A stretch of 5,741 nt of DNA from Deltaproteobacteria bacterium (GTDB lineage Bacteria; Desulfobacterota; B13-G15): assembly GCA_003646585.1 (NCBI GenBank), contig QMLA01000073.1, forward strand, positions 1 through 5,741. Direction: 5' to 3'. Position numbers and translations under genes: made by a program. Numbering within the stretch: position 1 is the first letter of the stretch; the number at the start of each line of letters is the position of its first letter. Under the pieces are notes generated by a model. The model did not search any database. It worked only from the letters and a program-made list of their open reading frames with translations, and was not told the origin of the DNA. This document shows positions 1-5,741 of this stretch, piece by piece.

Positions 1-1
1 G

Positions 2-163
2 GGTAGACACAGAGTGGAAGTCCTTCCCCCTTTTGAACCCTCCGGGGACCCCGTGGCAGATCTTACGGCCTTGAACGGGATCATCGAACAATATGTGCGA
101 CGCTTACCGGAGCAATGGTGGTGGTGGCACAGGAGGTGGAAGCACATCATGCATTATCCGTGA
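2..163 (+). CDS. Lipid A biosynthesis acyltransferase (LpxL/HtrB family), C-terminal fragment
   Basis: This is the last 53 codons of a gene that begins left of the window; it is open from base 2 to a TGA at 161-163. The tail contains DLTALNGIIEQYVRRLPEQW followed by a run of tryptophans and HRRWK. That pattern (a threonine/asparagine helix, then IE..(I/V)R..PEQW.W.HRRWK) is the typical C-terminus of LpxL/HtrB/LpxM lysophospholipid acyltransferases. Family members transfer a secondary acyl chain onto Kdo-lipid A at the inner face of the cytoplasmic membrane. The catalytic HX4D motif would lie upstream and is not visible, so activity and the exact member (LpxL, LpxM or LpxP type) cannot be judged. 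The gene ends 50 nt before the first possible reverse gyrase start, on the same strand, with no clear terminator between. Its main value here is that it points to a Gram-negative, lipid A-producing host. Confidence 0.85.
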   Translation, partial: GRHRVEVLPPFEPSGDPVADLTALNGIIEQYVRRLPEQWWWWHRRWKHIMHYP

Positions 164-190
164 ACGAAAAGGTTTTCAGGAAGGCAAAAG

Positions 191-199
191 TGGTATAAG
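191..199 (+). promoter_or_regulatory. Possible extended -10 promoter element for reverse gyrase
   Basis: TGGTATAAG matches the extended -10 form TGnTATAAT with one mismatch. No good -35 box lies 16-18 bp upstream (the sequence there is GTTTTC-like), which an extended -10 can tolerate. Transcription would start near 206, only about 8 nt before the TTG at 214 but about 20 nt before the ATG at 226. If real, it would favour the ATG start. This is a motif match in a 50-nt gap and could be chance; read-through from the acyltransferase gene is equally possible. Confidence 0.3.
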
Positions 200-213
200 G
201 TAAGCCAGGCCCT

Positions 214-3200
214 TTGGAAAAGGCGATGGTTTCAGGAGTTTTCAAGGGATTGTGTCCCAACTGTGGAGGGGATATCAGCACGGAACGGCTAGAAGCCGGT
301 CTGCCTTGTGAGCTCTGCCTGCCGGACCCTTCAGGCCCCTTCAGGAGGGAGGGGGAACTGACCCTTTTGCACCGGCTTGAAGAACGGGAAAGGGCATGGG
401 TTGAACACTTCGAAAGATACATGGGGGCACGTCCCTGGGGGTTGCAGGTTGCCTGGGCAAAAAGGGTCCTGCTCGGCAGATCCTTCGCCCTTTTGGCTCC
501 AACGGGGGTGGGAAAGACCTCCTTCGGGATCTCCATGGCCAGCTTCTTCACCAAGGAGAGGGAAAGGACATACATCATAGTCCCCACCCGCCTCCTGGTG
601 GAACAGGTCAGGGAAAGGCTCATCGACTTCGGCCTGAGGGAGGAGGAGCTTCTGGCCTTCGGCGAGGACGATCGCCAAAAGAGGGAAAGGAAAGAGCGGT
701 TACAGAGGGGAGATTTCTCGGTACTGATCACCACCTCCATGTTCCTTTACAAGAACTACGAAATCATCCCCAGGGACTTTTCCTTCATATTTGTGGACGA
801 TGTGGATTCCTTCCTCAAGACGGCGAAAAACATCGATAAGGCCCTCCTCCTGATGGGCTTCTCCGAAGGGGACATAGAGAGGGCCATGACCCTGATCAGG
901 CTGAAGGAAAGACCCAACAAGTCCGAATCGGATTGGCAGAGGATAAGGGAGCTCGGCGAATCGGTTAGGGAATGCGCCCAAAGGGCCAAAGGGGTGCTGG
1001 TGGTCTCCTCGGCGACCTCCAACCCGAGATCAAGCCGCGTCAAACTCTTCAGGGAGCTTTTGGGATTCGAGGTCGGAACCCCCATCTTTTACCTGAGGAA
1101 CATCCTGGACACCTATTGCGACATGGAGGGGGGGATCGATCGCTGGATCCGGAAGCTCGGCAAGGGGGGGCTGGTCTTCCTGCCCTCGGATTGGGGAAAG
1201 GAGTCCGTGTCGGAGGTGGTCACCGATCTCAGGTCATCGGGAATCAGGGCCGTTTCTTATGAGGAACTGGACGAGGAAGTCCTGAAGGATTACGAAGAGG
1301 GGAAGATCGATGTCATCGTGGGCATTGCCTCTTACAGAAATCCCCTGGCCCGCGGTTTTGATATGCCCCATGTGGTGAGGTACGCGATCTTTTACGGCGT
1401 TCCAAAGATCGTGATCTCCCTCAAATTCGAGACCAACCTCTCCCACCTCCTCTGGGCCTTAACTTCCATAAGGCCTTATGTAGCGAAACGGTTGCCCCAA
1501 GACGTGGGGAGGTTGGACAGGTGGATCGGGCAATTGAGGCGTTATCAGTATCTAACCGAAGGATATGTCTCCGAGAGGCCCGCTTTGGCCGAGAGGATAA
1601 GCTCCCTTAGAGAAGAGCTCAGCCGGTACCTGACCTCTCCCGAGGTGTTGAAGATGCTCGAGGAATCCGAGGAGATAACCCTGAGGAAGGGAGAGGACGG
1701 TTATTACATGGTGGTCTCGGATGCCACGGGATACCTTCAGGCAAGCGGAAGGACTTCCAGGATGTATGCGGGGGGGATAAGCAGGGGGCTGAGCGTTGTG
1801 TTTGTGGATGACCCAAGGGCCTTCAACCACCTGCAGAAGAAGGTCCGCTGGTTCAGCGATGACATAAAATTTACCTTCATCAACGAGGTCGACCTCCAGG
1901 AGGTCCTCCGCCAGATAGACCTTGACCGCGAGAGGATGAGGGAAATCCGAAAGGGGAGGATTAGGGTTCAGGCGAGGGAATTACTCAGGCCGGTCCTCAT
2001 CGTGGTCGAATCTCCCAACAAGGCCCGCACCATCGCCAATTTCTTCGGCAAGGCCATCCGCAGGAGGATAGGGGACCACGAACTGCTGGAGACCTCCGTG
2101 GAGGATCGTTACCTGATGATCACGGCCTCCCTGGGTCACATCCTCGATCTTTCCACCGAAGGCGATGGTTTCCACGGCGTCAAGGTCAACGAGCATGTAA
2201 CCCCCGTTTACGAACCCATCGAAGGGAAACAGAGGATTATCGAAAGCCTCAAGAAGATGGCCCAGGAAAGTTCCCAGGTCCTTGTGGCCACCGATCCCGA
2301 CACCGAAGGGGAAAAGATAGGTTGGGACATAAAGGAGCTTCTGCAGCCCTTTGTCGGGGATATAAGGCGCATGGAATTCCATGAGGTCACCAGAAAGGCC
2401 ATCCTGAAGGCCCTGAAGGAACCGAGGGATTTCAACGAAAACCTGGTGAAGGCCCAGATCGTGCGACGGGTTGCCGATCGCTGGGTGGGATTTGAGTTCT
2501 CCCAACTGCTTTGGCAGGCCTTCGGCCGCAACGTCCTCTCGGCGGGAAGGGTCCAAACCCCGGTGCTCGGCTGGATAATAGACAGGGAGGCCGAATATCG
2601 CAAGAGGATCTACAAGGTCATACTGAACCTGACCGAGGATTCCCGGAGGTTGAGGATCGAATTTGCCTTCGATGAGAGAAACACCGCAAAGAGGTTCTTC
2701 GAGGAGCTCGAGGAGATTGAAATCGAGGTCCTGTCCCTGAGGGAGGGAAGCCGCAATCCCCCACCTCCCTTGAGGACCGACACCCTCCTTAAGGAGGCCA
2801 GCGATAGATATCGCTTCTCGCTGCCCACAACCATGGGCCTTGCCCAGGGTCTCTTCGAGCTGGGCTACATAACCTACCACCGCACCGATTCCACCAGGGT
2901 ATCCGAAGCCGGAATAGGCCTTGCGAGGGACTACATCGCAGAGGAATTCGGGGAGCAATTTTTCATCCCGAGGAGCTGGGGGGAAGGGGGAGCCCACGAA
3001 TGCATACGGCCGACAAAGCCGATAGATCCGGAGGAGTTGGGTTCGCTGATGCTGAGCGGTCAGGTAGAGGGCCTGACGAGACAACATCTTTTGCTTTATG
3101 ACCTCATCTTTCGGCGCTTCATTGCAAGCCAGATGAGGCCGATAATCGTCAGGGAAGCCGACGTCCTCATCAGGGCCAGGGGGATGGAAAGGAAAATGAC

Positions 3201-3651
3201 CCTCTCCTGGGACATCCTCGAGGAGGGATGGAATCGGGTCCTTTATGTGGAGTTGAACCCGAGATTGGAAGGCAGGGTCTATGTGAAAGACAACAAGGAA
3301 TTGAGGACCCAGCCCAAGGCCTATCTCTACACCCATGGCGAATTGGTCCAAGAGATGAAGAACAGGGGGATTGGCAGACCCTCCACCTACGCCGCCATCG
3401 TGGAGAAGCTCCTTGAAAGGGGCTATATTATCGACCGCAATGGATTCCTCATCCCCACAAGGCTCGGCAAGGAGGTTTATTCCTATCTGAAAAACCACAA
3501 AGGAGTCCACGCCTTCCTCTCTGAGGAGTTTACAAGGGAACTGGAAGGACTCATGGATCAGGTGGAACAGGCCCAGGAGGATTACGAAAAGCTGCTTAAG
3601 CGCCTTTACAACGATATCCAGAACGTCAGATTGCATCTCCATGGCCAGTAA
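214..3651 (+). CDS. rgy: Reverse gyrase (SF2 helicase fused to type IA topoisomerase)
   Basis: This 1145-residue protein has the whole reverse gyrase architecture. The enzyme uses ATP to introduce positive supercoils into DNA and protects DNA at high temperature. The N-terminal zinc finger has C14, C17, C32 and C35. The helicase half shows the P-loop APTGVGKT (K101), Walker B DDVD (195-198), SAT (266-268), a motif V region ending in GVPK near 395, a latch-like insertion at about 400-490, and motif VI QASGRTSR (509-516). The topoisomerase half starts with Toprim VESPNKA (E599) and the metal-binding DPDTEGE (D694, D696, E698). GRVQTP follows, then the catalytic tyrosine Y888 in ITYHRTDS, GAHECIRPT (926-934) and, from 1050, NRGIGRPSTYAAIVEKLLER. 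Length is within the usual range. The second zinc finger usually present after the Toprim start is missing. The start is uncertain: TTG at 214 or ATG at 226 (four residues shorter), both just after an in-frame TAA at 196; neither has an ideal Shine-Dalgarno. The 3' end overlaps the next gene by 11 nt. Confidence 0.98.
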   Translation: MEKAMVSGVFKGLCPNCGGDISTERLEAGLPCELCLPDPSGPFRREGELTLLHRLEERERAWVEHFERYMGARPWGLQVAWAKRVLLGRSFALLAPTGVGKTSFGISMASFFTKERERTYIIVPTRLLVEQVRERLIDFGLREEELLAFGEDDRQKRERKERLQRGDFSVLITTSMFLYKNYEIIPRDFSFIFVDDVDSFLKTAKNIDKALLLMGFSEGDIERAMTLIRLKERPNKSESDWQRIRELGESVRECAQRAKGVLVVSSATSNPRSSRVKLFRELLGFEVGTPIFYLRNILDTYCDMEGGIDRWIRKLGKGGLVFLPSDWGKESVSEVVTDLRSSGIRAVSYEELDEEVLKDYEEGKIDVIVGIASYRNPLARGFDMPHVVRYAIFYGVPKIVISLKFETNLSHLLWALTSIRPYVAKRLPQDVGRLDRWIGQLRRYQYLTEGYVSERPALAERISSLREELSRYLTSPEVLKMLEESEEITLRKGEDGYYMVVSDATGYLQASGRTSRMYAGGISRGLSVVFVDDPRAFNHLQKKVRWFSDDIKFTFINEVDLQEVLRQIDLDRERMREIRKGRIRVQARELLRPVLIVVESPNKARTIANFFGKAIRRRIGDHELLETSVEDRYLMITASLGHILDLSTEGDGFHGVKVNEHVTPVYEPIEGKQRIIESLKKMAQESSQVLVATDPDTEGEKIGWDIKELLQPFVGDIRRMEFHEVTRKAILKALKEPRDFNENLVKAQIVRRVADRWVGFEFSQLLWQAFGRNVLSAGRVQTPVLGWIIDREAEYRKRIYKVILNLTEDSRRLRIEFAFDERNTAKRFFEELEEIEIEVLSLREGSRNPPPPLRTDTLLKEASDRYRFSLPTTMGLAQGLFELGYITYHRTDSTRVSEAGIGLARDYIAEEFGEQFFIPRSWGEGGAHECIRPTKPIDPEELGSLMLSGQVEGLTRQHLLLYDLIFRRFIASQMRPIIVREADVLIRARGMERKMTLSWDILEEGWNRVLYVELNPRLEGRVYVKDNKELRTQPKAYLYTHGELVQEMKNRGIGRPSTYAAIVEKLLERGYIIDRNGFLIPTRLGKEVYSYLKNHKGVHAFLSEEFTRELEGLMDQVEQAQEDYEKLLKRLYNDIQNVRLHLHGQ

Positions 3652-3976
3652 CAGGCTGATCGGGAAGCTCATAAAGCAGGGCCTTGTGCAGATTTTTGAA
3701 GGGCTCAAAGGGATCCTCGATGAAGAGGAAAGGAGGCGGGTGGAAAACGAACTGCGGAAGTACTTAAACCTCAGCGATTCCGAGCTTGGAGACATATGTA
3801 CCCGGATCTTCGAACGGCATGCCTTAGAACTCCGCGGTTTGCATGAGCAGGAGGACGAAATCATCATTTACATGGCTGCCTTGAAACTGGCCTGTGGACT
3901 TCTGGACCTGCCCGAGGAAATACAGACCGCCCTGCGGTCCCATTTGGCCCAATATCTGCGCCTGCCATCAGCTTAA
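3641..3976 (+). CDS. Hypothetical small helical protein, coupled to reverse gyrase
   Basis: I do not recognise this 111-residue protein. Its composition (many Leu, Glu, Arg, Ile; few Gly or Pro) suggests four or five amphipathic helices: about 5-25, a charged stretch DEEERRRVENELRKYL at 27-42, about 46-66, 69-88 and 91-108. There is no signal peptide or convincing membrane segment; the hydrophobic piece IIIYMAALKLACGLL at 74-88 contains a lysine and is short. It has two cysteines (C53, C85), spaced unlike a metal site. The ATG at 3641 lies inside the last codons of reverse gyrase (overlap ATGGCCAGTAA). No Shine-Dalgarno precedes it, so translation probably depends on ribosomes finishing reverse gyrase. 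The frame stays open for the full length and codon use (AGG, GAG/GAA, CTG/CTC) matches the neighbours, which supports a real gene. A partner or regulator of reverse gyrase is possible from the layout alone; nothing in the sequence shows it. Confidence 0.75.
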   Translation: MASNRLIGKLIKQGLVQIFEGLKGILDEEERRRVENELRKYLNLSDSELGDICTRIFERHALELRGLHEQEDEIIIYMAALKLACGLLDLPEEIQTALRSHLAQYLRLPSA

Positions 3977-3980
3977 ACCC

Positions 3981-4009
3981 TTGCCCCCTCCGGTCCCGGA
4001 TAGTAAGAT
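3981..4009 (+). promoter_or_regulatory. Weak candidate promoter before the DUF3795 gene
   Basis: TTGCCC (3981-3986) and TAAGAT (4004-4009) each match the sigma70 -35 and -10 consensus at four of six positions, with 17-bp spacing. They fill the 55-nt gap before the next gene. A start near 4016 would leave just enough leader for the Shine-Dalgarno at 4019-4024. The spacer holds a 12-bp palindrome, TCCGGTCCCGGA (3989-4000), with no T-tract, so it is not a convincing terminator. Co-transcription from upstream is equally likely. Confidence 0.22.
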
Positions 4010-4031
4010 TTGAAGAAAAGGAGGAGGAAAG

Positions 4032-4307
4032 ATGGCCATAGCAGCCTGTGGGATAGCGTGCGATGTATGCAAGTTGAAGGATACCTGCGGGGGATGCCTC
4101 CCCGGAACCGACCCCCGCGCTCCCGAGAGGCAGGAAGCCCTTAAGAAGATGGCAGGGAGGCCCTGTCCCGTGCTGGATTGTGCCATTAAGAAGGGAGTGG
4201 ATTACTGCCTGAGTTGCCCCTCCTTCCCCTGTGAGGTCCATTACAAGGCCGGTTTTCCCTACAGCAAGACCCTCCTGGACATCTTCAAGAAATTCGTATC
4301 CAAATAG
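4032..4307 (+). CDS. DUF3795-type cysteine-rich protein
   Basis: This 91-residue protein has ten cysteines: C6, C10, C13, C19, C22, C45, C50, C59, C62 and C67. The order CGIACDVC, then C..C, then CPVLDCAIKKG and finally C..CPSFPC is what I know from DUF3795 proteins, small putative zinc- or metal-binding proteins common in anaerobic bacteria and archaea. Their function is unknown. Metal binding (two or more zinc ions, or an Fe-S cluster) is inferred from the cysteines. No signal peptide or membrane helix is seen, so it is probably cytoplasmic. The ATG start is firm: a strong Shine-Dalgarno AGGAGG (4019-4024) sits 7 nt upstream. It lies 55 nt after the small helical gene and may belong to the reverse gyrase transcript, but the gap and strong ribosome site also allow separate expression. 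The family call is by motif recall, not by search. Confidence 0.85.
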   Translation: MAIAACGIACDVCKLKDTCGGCLPGTDPRAPERQEALKKMAGRPCPVLDCAIKKGVDYCLSCPSFPCEVHYKAGFPYSKTLLDIFKKFVSK

Positions 4308-4345
4308 GACACAGATCTTCCTTTGACATAGGTCCGATTTGTGTC
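4308..4345. promoter_or_regulatory. Inverted repeat centred on the slyD -35 box (possible operator)
   Basis: GACACAGATC (4308-4317) and GATTTGTGTC (4336-4345) are inverted 10-base arms. As DNA there is one mismatch; as RNA all ten pairs form, one being G-U. The 18-base centre contains TTGACA (4323-4328). The left arm starts right after the DUF3795 stop codon and the right arm ends on the first base of the -10 box. A repressor dimer binding here would block the promoter. Alternatively it is a stem-loop ending the upstream transcript, but no T-tract follows and the loop is long, so an operator seems somewhat better. No regulator is encoded in the window. Confidence 0.45.
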
Positions 4346-4350
4346 ATAAT
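4323..4350 (+). promoter_or_regulatory. Sigma70-type promoter for the SlyD-like gene
   Basis: The -35 box is a perfect TTGACA (4323-4328) and the -10 box is CATAAT (4345-4350; five of six to TATAAT), separated by 16 bp. Transcription would start near 4357, giving a leader of about 36 nt before the ATG at 4393. This is the best promoter in the window, and its position between two same-strand genes indicates that the isomerase gene has its own transcription unit. Confidence 0.75.
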
Positions 4351-4360
4351 GATCAAAATT

Positions 4361-4375
4361 TCCCCCTTTGGGGGA
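4361..4375 (+). other. Short C/G hairpin in the slyD leader
   Basis: TCCCCC (4361-4366) pairs fully with GGGGGA (4370-4375) across a TTT loop. It would form at almost the very 5' end of the transcript from the promoter above, one base before the AAAGGAG Shine-Dalgarno. No T-run follows, so it is not a terminator. It may protect the 5' end of the mRNA or tune ribosome access; the role is inferred. Confidence 0.45.
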
Positions 4376-4376
4376 G

Positions 4377-4383
4377 AAAGGAG
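4377..4383 (+). promoter_or_regulatory. Shine-Dalgarno that fixes the slyD start at 4393
   Basis: AAAGGAG lies 9 nt before the ATG at 4393. The longer reading frame can be opened from a TTG at 4339, but that codon lies between the -35 and -10 boxes, upstream of the predicted transcript start, and encodes residues unlike the family. The ATG is therefore preferred. Confidence 0.75.
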
Positions 4384-4392
4384 TTTAGGAAG

Positions 4393-4845
4393 ATGTTGAA
4401 GGCAAGAGTAGGTGATGTGGTGAGGGTCCATTATACGGGAAGGTTGAGGGATGGGACGATCTTTGACACCTCGGTGGGCAGCGAACCTCTGGAATTCACC
4501 CTCGGTCTGGGTCAGCTCATCCCCGCCTTTGAAGAGGCCATTATCGGAATGAGCCCCGGGGAGTCCAAGACCTTTGAGATACCGGCAGAGGAGGCCTTCG
4601 GGCCTTACAGGGAGGAATTGGTCTTGGAAATAGAGAGGGATCGCCTCCCTCAGGATATGGAGCTCGAAGTAGGTCAGCAACTGCTTTTGCGCGATCCCAA
4701 TGGACAAGCCTTCAGGGTAACGGTAACCGATTTGACCGACGACATGGTCACCCTCGATGCCAACCACCCCCTGGCAGGTGAAGACCTGATCTTCGAGGTG
4801 CAGCTCCTGGAGATAGGCTCTAATCTCCTCGAAGATAACGCCTGA
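4393..4845 (+). CDS. slyD: SlyD-like FKBP-type peptidyl-prolyl cis-trans isomerase
   Basis: The 150-residue product catalyses cis-trans isomerisation of prolyl bonds and acts as a cytoplasmic folding chaperone. The FKBP core is split as in SlyD. Residues 1-69 carry [18 protein letters not shown] (10-27), [20 protein letters not shown] (31-50) and GMSPGE (52-57). About 70-127 form the insert-in-flap domain that binds unfolded chains, ending in the family mark NHPLAG (124-129). The last strand, [10 protein letters not shown] (132-141), closes the core. Active-site positions Y14, F24 and D25 are present. There is no signal peptide and no His/Cys-rich metal-binding tail like that of E. coli SlyD; the protein ends at LLEDNA, as in the shorter SlyD forms of many bacteria and archaea. 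The start is set by the Shine-Dalgarno at 4377-4383. The gene has its own promoter and converges on uvrA with a 26-bp overlap. FkpB, the close relative, is the alternative name. Confidence 0.93.
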   Translation: MLKARVGDVVRVHYTGRLRDGTIFDTSVGSEPLEFTLGLGQLIPAFEEAIIGMSPGESKTFEIPAEEAFGPYREELVLEIERDRLPQDMELEVGQQLLLRDPNGQAFRVTVTDLTDDMVTLDANHPLAGEDLIFEVQLLEIGSNLLEDNA

Positions 4846-5741
4846 GGGCCTGAGCCGTGTAGGAACGTTCACACTTGAGCAGATCAAGGGGGGTGCCTTC
4901 AAAAAGGAGGTAACCCCCTTCTTTTCCGCCCTCGGGTCCGAGATCTATTATCCAATCGGCTTCCTTTATCACCTCGAGGTTGTGTTCGATGATCACCACC
5001 GTGTCCCCCCTGGAGACAAGGCGCTGAAGGATCCCCAGCAATTTCTGCACATCGGCCATGTGTAACCCCGTAGTCGGTTCATCGAGCACATACAGGGTCC
5101 CCACCGAGGGGCTGGAAAGTTCCTTAACCAGCTTTATCCTCTGCGCCTCTCCCCCCGAAAGCCCCGGGCTCGGCTGTCCGAAGGTGAGGTAACCCAAACC
5201 TATTTCGACCAGAAGTTCCAGGATCCTCCGGATTGTGGGGATCGGATAGAAGAACTCGAGGCCTTCGGCGAAGGTCATCTGGAGCACATCATGGATGGTT
5301 TTCCCCTTGTAGCGGACGGAGAGGGTCTCCTCGTTGTACCTTTTGCCGTCACATTCTTCGCAGGTCACATACACGTCGGGGAGGAACTCCATCTCCACCT
5401 TTATTCGGCCCTGACCTCCACATGCCTCACACCGGCCGCCTTTGAGGTTGAAGGAAAACCTCCCTGGAGAGAAGCCCTTCTGTCTGGCTTCGGGGACCTG
5501 GCTGAAGAGCCGCCTCACCTCGTCAAATACCCCCACGTAGGTCGCGGGGGTTGACCGGGGTGTCCTGCCTATGGGCGAGTGATCCACTTCCGCCACCCTC
5601 CTCAATTTCTCCCATCCCCGTATCTCCCGAAAGCCGTCCCTTGCGGGACCGTGACCCCGCAGGAGGTTCTTCAGCCCCCTGTAAAGGACTTCCCTTACCA
5701 GGCTTGACTTCCCCGAACCGGAAACCCCCGTAACGCAGACC
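4820..5741 (-). CDS. uvrA: UvrA excinuclease ATPase subunit, C-terminal part (5' end outside window)
   Basis: About 306 codons of the C-terminal ATPase module are seen, open from the right edge to a TAG at 4820-4822. UvrA finds DNA damage and loads UvrB in nucleotide excision repair. Counting from the first whole codon (5740): Walker [10 protein letters not shown] (5-13, K11), the [16 protein letters not shown] segment, a zinc finger C104-x2-C107-x19-C127-x2-C130, ABC signature [11 protein letters not shown] (194-204), Walker [13 protein letters not shown] with D220 and E221, and H-loop histidine H253. No stop interrupts the frame up to the edge; the TTG at 5605 is internal, not the start. 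The TPRST and YVG wording differs slightly from the common TPRSN...YTG form, so a UvrA2-type paralogue lacking the UvrB-binding domain is possible; the deciding N-terminal part is outside the window. The 3' end overlaps slyD by 26 bp in convergent orientation. Confidence 0.95.
   Translation of the reverse strand, partial: VCVTGVSGSGKSSLVREVLYRGLKNLLRGHGPARDGFREIRGWEKLRRVAEVDHSPIGRTPRSTPATYVGVFDEVRRLFSQVPEARQKGFSPGRFSFNLKGGRCEACGGQGRIKVEMEFLPDVYVTCEECDGKRYNEETLSVRYKGKTIHDVLQMTFAEGLEFFYPIPTIRRILELLVEIGLGYLTFGQPSPGLSGGEAQRIKLVKELSSPSVGTLYVLDEPTTGLHMADVQKLLGILQRLVSRGDTVVIIEHNLEVIKEADWIIDLGPEGGKEGGYLLFEGTPLDLLKCERSYTAQALRRYLRGD

Noticed and set aside
147..740. Minus-strand serine/arginine-rich open frame opposite the start of reverse gyrase
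   Set aside because: Low-complexity composition is the mirror of the AGG/GAA-rich sense strand; no ribosome site or motif.
1981..3867. Long minus-strand open frame (628 codons) opposite reverse gyrase
   Set aside because: It lies antisense to the conserved topoisomerase half, shows no recognisable domain, and arises from the purine-rich codon use of the real gene.
3989..4000. Palindrome TCCGGTCCCGGA as a terminator
   Set aside because: The two-base loop and absence of a T-tract make it a poor terminator; probably chance in GC-rich sequence.
4862..4869. GAACGTTC perfect palindrome as a protein-binding site
   Set aside because: Eight bases only, inside the uvrA coding region, with no partner copy nearby.
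4285..4902. Minus-strand open frame opposite slyD
   Set aside because: It covers the promoter and the conserved FKBP gene in antisense and has no family-like motifs.
5603..5605. TTG at 5605 as the start of a short 261-residue UvrA-like gene
   Set aside because: The frame stays open upstream to the window edge and encodes the Walker A motif GVSGSGKSS, so the TTG is an internal leucine codon.
1..5741. Defence system, mobile element, CRISPR or prophage content
   Set aside because: No repeats, transposase, integrase, nuclease or other hallmark was seen; all coding space is explained by housekeeping or small unknown genes.

Overview
The window looks like chromosomal DNA from a thermophilic or hyperthermophilic Gram-negative bacterium. 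Two genes support this. The main gene (214-3651) is a full-length reverse gyrase, an enzyme almost confined to organisms growing at high temperature. Just upstream is the end of an LpxL/HtrB-type lipid A acyltransferase (2-163), which implies an outer membrane with lipopolysaccharide. Frequent AGG arginine and ATA isoleucine codons and purine-rich coding strands fit a thermophile. A Thermodesulfobacteriota/Desulfobacterota-like or Aquificota-like host is plausible, but the sequence alone does not settle the phylum.

Layout: (1) 2-163, + strand, C-terminal tail of the acyltransferase. (2) 214-3651, +, reverse gyrase, with a helicase half fused to a type IA topoisomerase half. (3) 3641-3976, +, a small, probably all-helical protein of unknown function whose start overlaps the end of the reverse gyrase gene by 11 nt. 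(4) 4032-4307, +, a cysteine-rich DUF3795-type protein with a strong Shine-Dalgarno. (5) 4308-4392, a compact regulatory region with a near-consensus sigma70-type promoter, a 10-bp inverted repeat centred on its -35 box, and a short C/G hairpin in the leader. (6) 4393-4845, +, a SlyD-like FKBP-type peptidyl-prolyl isomerase. (7) 4820-5741, - strand, the C-terminal third of UvrA, running off the right edge and overlapping the isomerase gene tail-to-tail by 26 bp.

The genes suggest genome and protein maintenance in a hot environment: positive supercoiling and DNA protection (reverse gyrase), nucleotide excision repair (UvrA), and protein folding (SlyD-like). No common pathway is shown, and only the reverse gyrase/small protein pair has a layout suggesting translational coupling. 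I see no mobile element, CRISPR array, tRNA, rRNA or clear new defence system. The points most worth following up are the unknown protein coupled to reverse gyrase, the loss of the second zinc finger in this reverse gyrase, and the palindrome over the slyD promoter.
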